Of a stretch of 5,726 nt of DNA, positions 5,241 to 5,726 are shown piece after piece. The notes beneath the pieces are model-generated. The model was not told where the DNA came from. It saw only the letters and a list, made by a program, of their open reading frames with translations, and did no database searches. The position numbers and the translations under genes were made by a program. Position 1 is the first letter of the stretch; every line of letters begins with the position of its first letter. The stretch comes from a bacterium (lineage in GTDB: Bacteria > Actinomycetota > Acidimicrobiia > Acidimicrobiales > CATQHL01): contig JAPONU010000423.1 of NCBI GenBank assembly GCA_026713745.1, positions 1 through 5,726 of the forward strand. The letters run 5' to 3'.

Positions 5241-5726
5241 GTGACCACCCCACCGGGCGAACCGACCGCCGGAGGCCTGTTGCTGGCGCCCGGCGCCGGT
5301 GGTGACCCCGACCATCACACCCTGGTCGCCATCGAGCGGGCGCTGGCGCCTACGCCGGTGCGCCGCGTGGAGTATCCCCACCGCAGCGGTGGCCGCCGCG
5401 GGCCACCCCCGCGGGCTGAGCGGCTGATCCCGTTCATCGAGGAGCAGGCCGCGGCCATGTGCGCCGAGGAGGCCATCGACCCGTCGAGCCTCGCACTCGG
5501 CGGGCGCTCGATGGGTGGGCGCGTCTGCTCGCTGGCGGTGGCCGAGGGCCTCCCCGCCGCCGGGCTGGTCCTGCTGAGCTACCCGCTGCACCCTCCCCGC
5601 CGACCCGAGAATCTGCGGGTGGCGCACTTCGACCGCCTGACGGTGCCGTGCCTGTTCGTGAGCGGCGACCGGGACCCGTTCGGCACGCCGGAAGAGTTCG
5701 CCGTCCACACCGCCGCCATCCCCGGC
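5241..5726 (+). CDS. Alpha/beta hydrolase, KANL3/Tex30-like, partial at the 3' end
   Basis: The reading frame runs off the window; 162 codons are visible. GLLLAPGAGGDPDHHTLVAI (11-31) is the first strand with the oxyanion-type glycine loop. GGRSMGGR (87-94) is the nucleophile elbow with Ser90, LVLLSYPLHPP (109-119) is the following strand, and TVPCLFVSGDRDPFG (134-148) holds the likely acid Asp145. The catalytic His should lie beyond base 5726. The APGAGG, GRSMGGR and SGDRDPFG set is typical of the small dienelactone-hydrolase-like KANL3/Tex30 group, whose substrates are mostly unknown. A TGA at 5187-5189 closes the frame upstream, and GTG 5241 is the first start codon after it. It lacks both a Shine-Dalgarno and a TANNNT element, so its translation signal is unclear. 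It follows the J-domain gene by 124 bp, in which I see no gene or strong hairpin. Confidence 0.85.
   Translation, partial: MTTPPGEPTAGGLLLAPGAGGDPDHHTLVAIERALAPTPVRRVEYPHRSGGRRGPPPRAERLIPFIEEQAAAMCAEEAIDPSSLALGGRSMGGRVCSLAVAEGLPAAGLVLLSYPLHPPRRPENLRVAHFDRLTVPCLFVSGDRDPFGTPEEFAVHTAAIPG

Noticed and set aside
4103..5248. 381-codon minus-strand open frame
   Set aside because: It lies antisense to the J-domain gene and out of frame with the dehydrogenase, and it has no recognisable domain.

Overview
The window is GC-rich bacterial DNA (I estimate about 70% GC by eye). The GTG starts, scarce Shine-Dalgarno sites and GlpX-type fructose bisphosphatase fit a high-GC actinobacterium. The protein types suggest an Acidimicrobiia-like lineage, but that placement is inference because nothing here is a taxonomic marker.

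Layout. Six genes are supported. (1) glpX, class II fructose-1,6-bisphosphatase, lies on the minus strand at 92-1063. (2) The divergent intergenic region 1064-1393 holds three head-to-tail 70-bp repeats; the third appears to supply the -35 region of the next gene. (3) A plus-strand gene at 1394-2236 encodes an acidic, soluble zinc-ribbon protein with a duplicated domain of about 55 residues. (4) A 91-bp convergent gap carries two GC-rich inverted repeats, one of them resembling a REP element. (5) Two minus-strand genes follow one another in transcription order: a 3-hydroxyisobutyrate-dehydrogenase-family oxidoreductase (3315-4307), then a 2-oxoglutarate/Fe(II) oxygenase of the HalD/BesD/ArpA-like type (2328-3215). 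(6) Divergent from the dehydrogenase is a plus-strand gene (4424-5116) whose product ends in a J domain. (7) The window ends inside a KANL3/Tex30-type alpha/beta hydrolase (5241 onward).

Expression. Three of the six starts (glpX 1063, dehydrogenase 4307, J-domain gene 4424) are GTG codons preceded by TANNNT and then exactly 6 nt. This is the arrangement of a leaderless promoter, in which transcription begins at the start codon. The zinc-ribbon gene has a near match. The oxygenase instead has a clear purine-rich Shine-Dalgarno, as expected for a downstream gene in a shared transcript.

How the genes work together. glpX is gluconeogenic housekeeping. The oxygenase and dehydrogenase could form a two-step module, with hydroxylation of a small substrate followed by oxidation of the hydroxyl; this rests on adjacency and family chemistry only. 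The zinc-ribbon and J-domain proteins have recognisable parts but no assignable pathway. I see no mobile element, CRISPR array, tRNA or rRNA, and no clear evidence of a wholly new system. The most unusual items are the repeat-embedded promoter, the duplicated-domain zinc-ribbon protein and the oxygenase/dehydrogenase pair.
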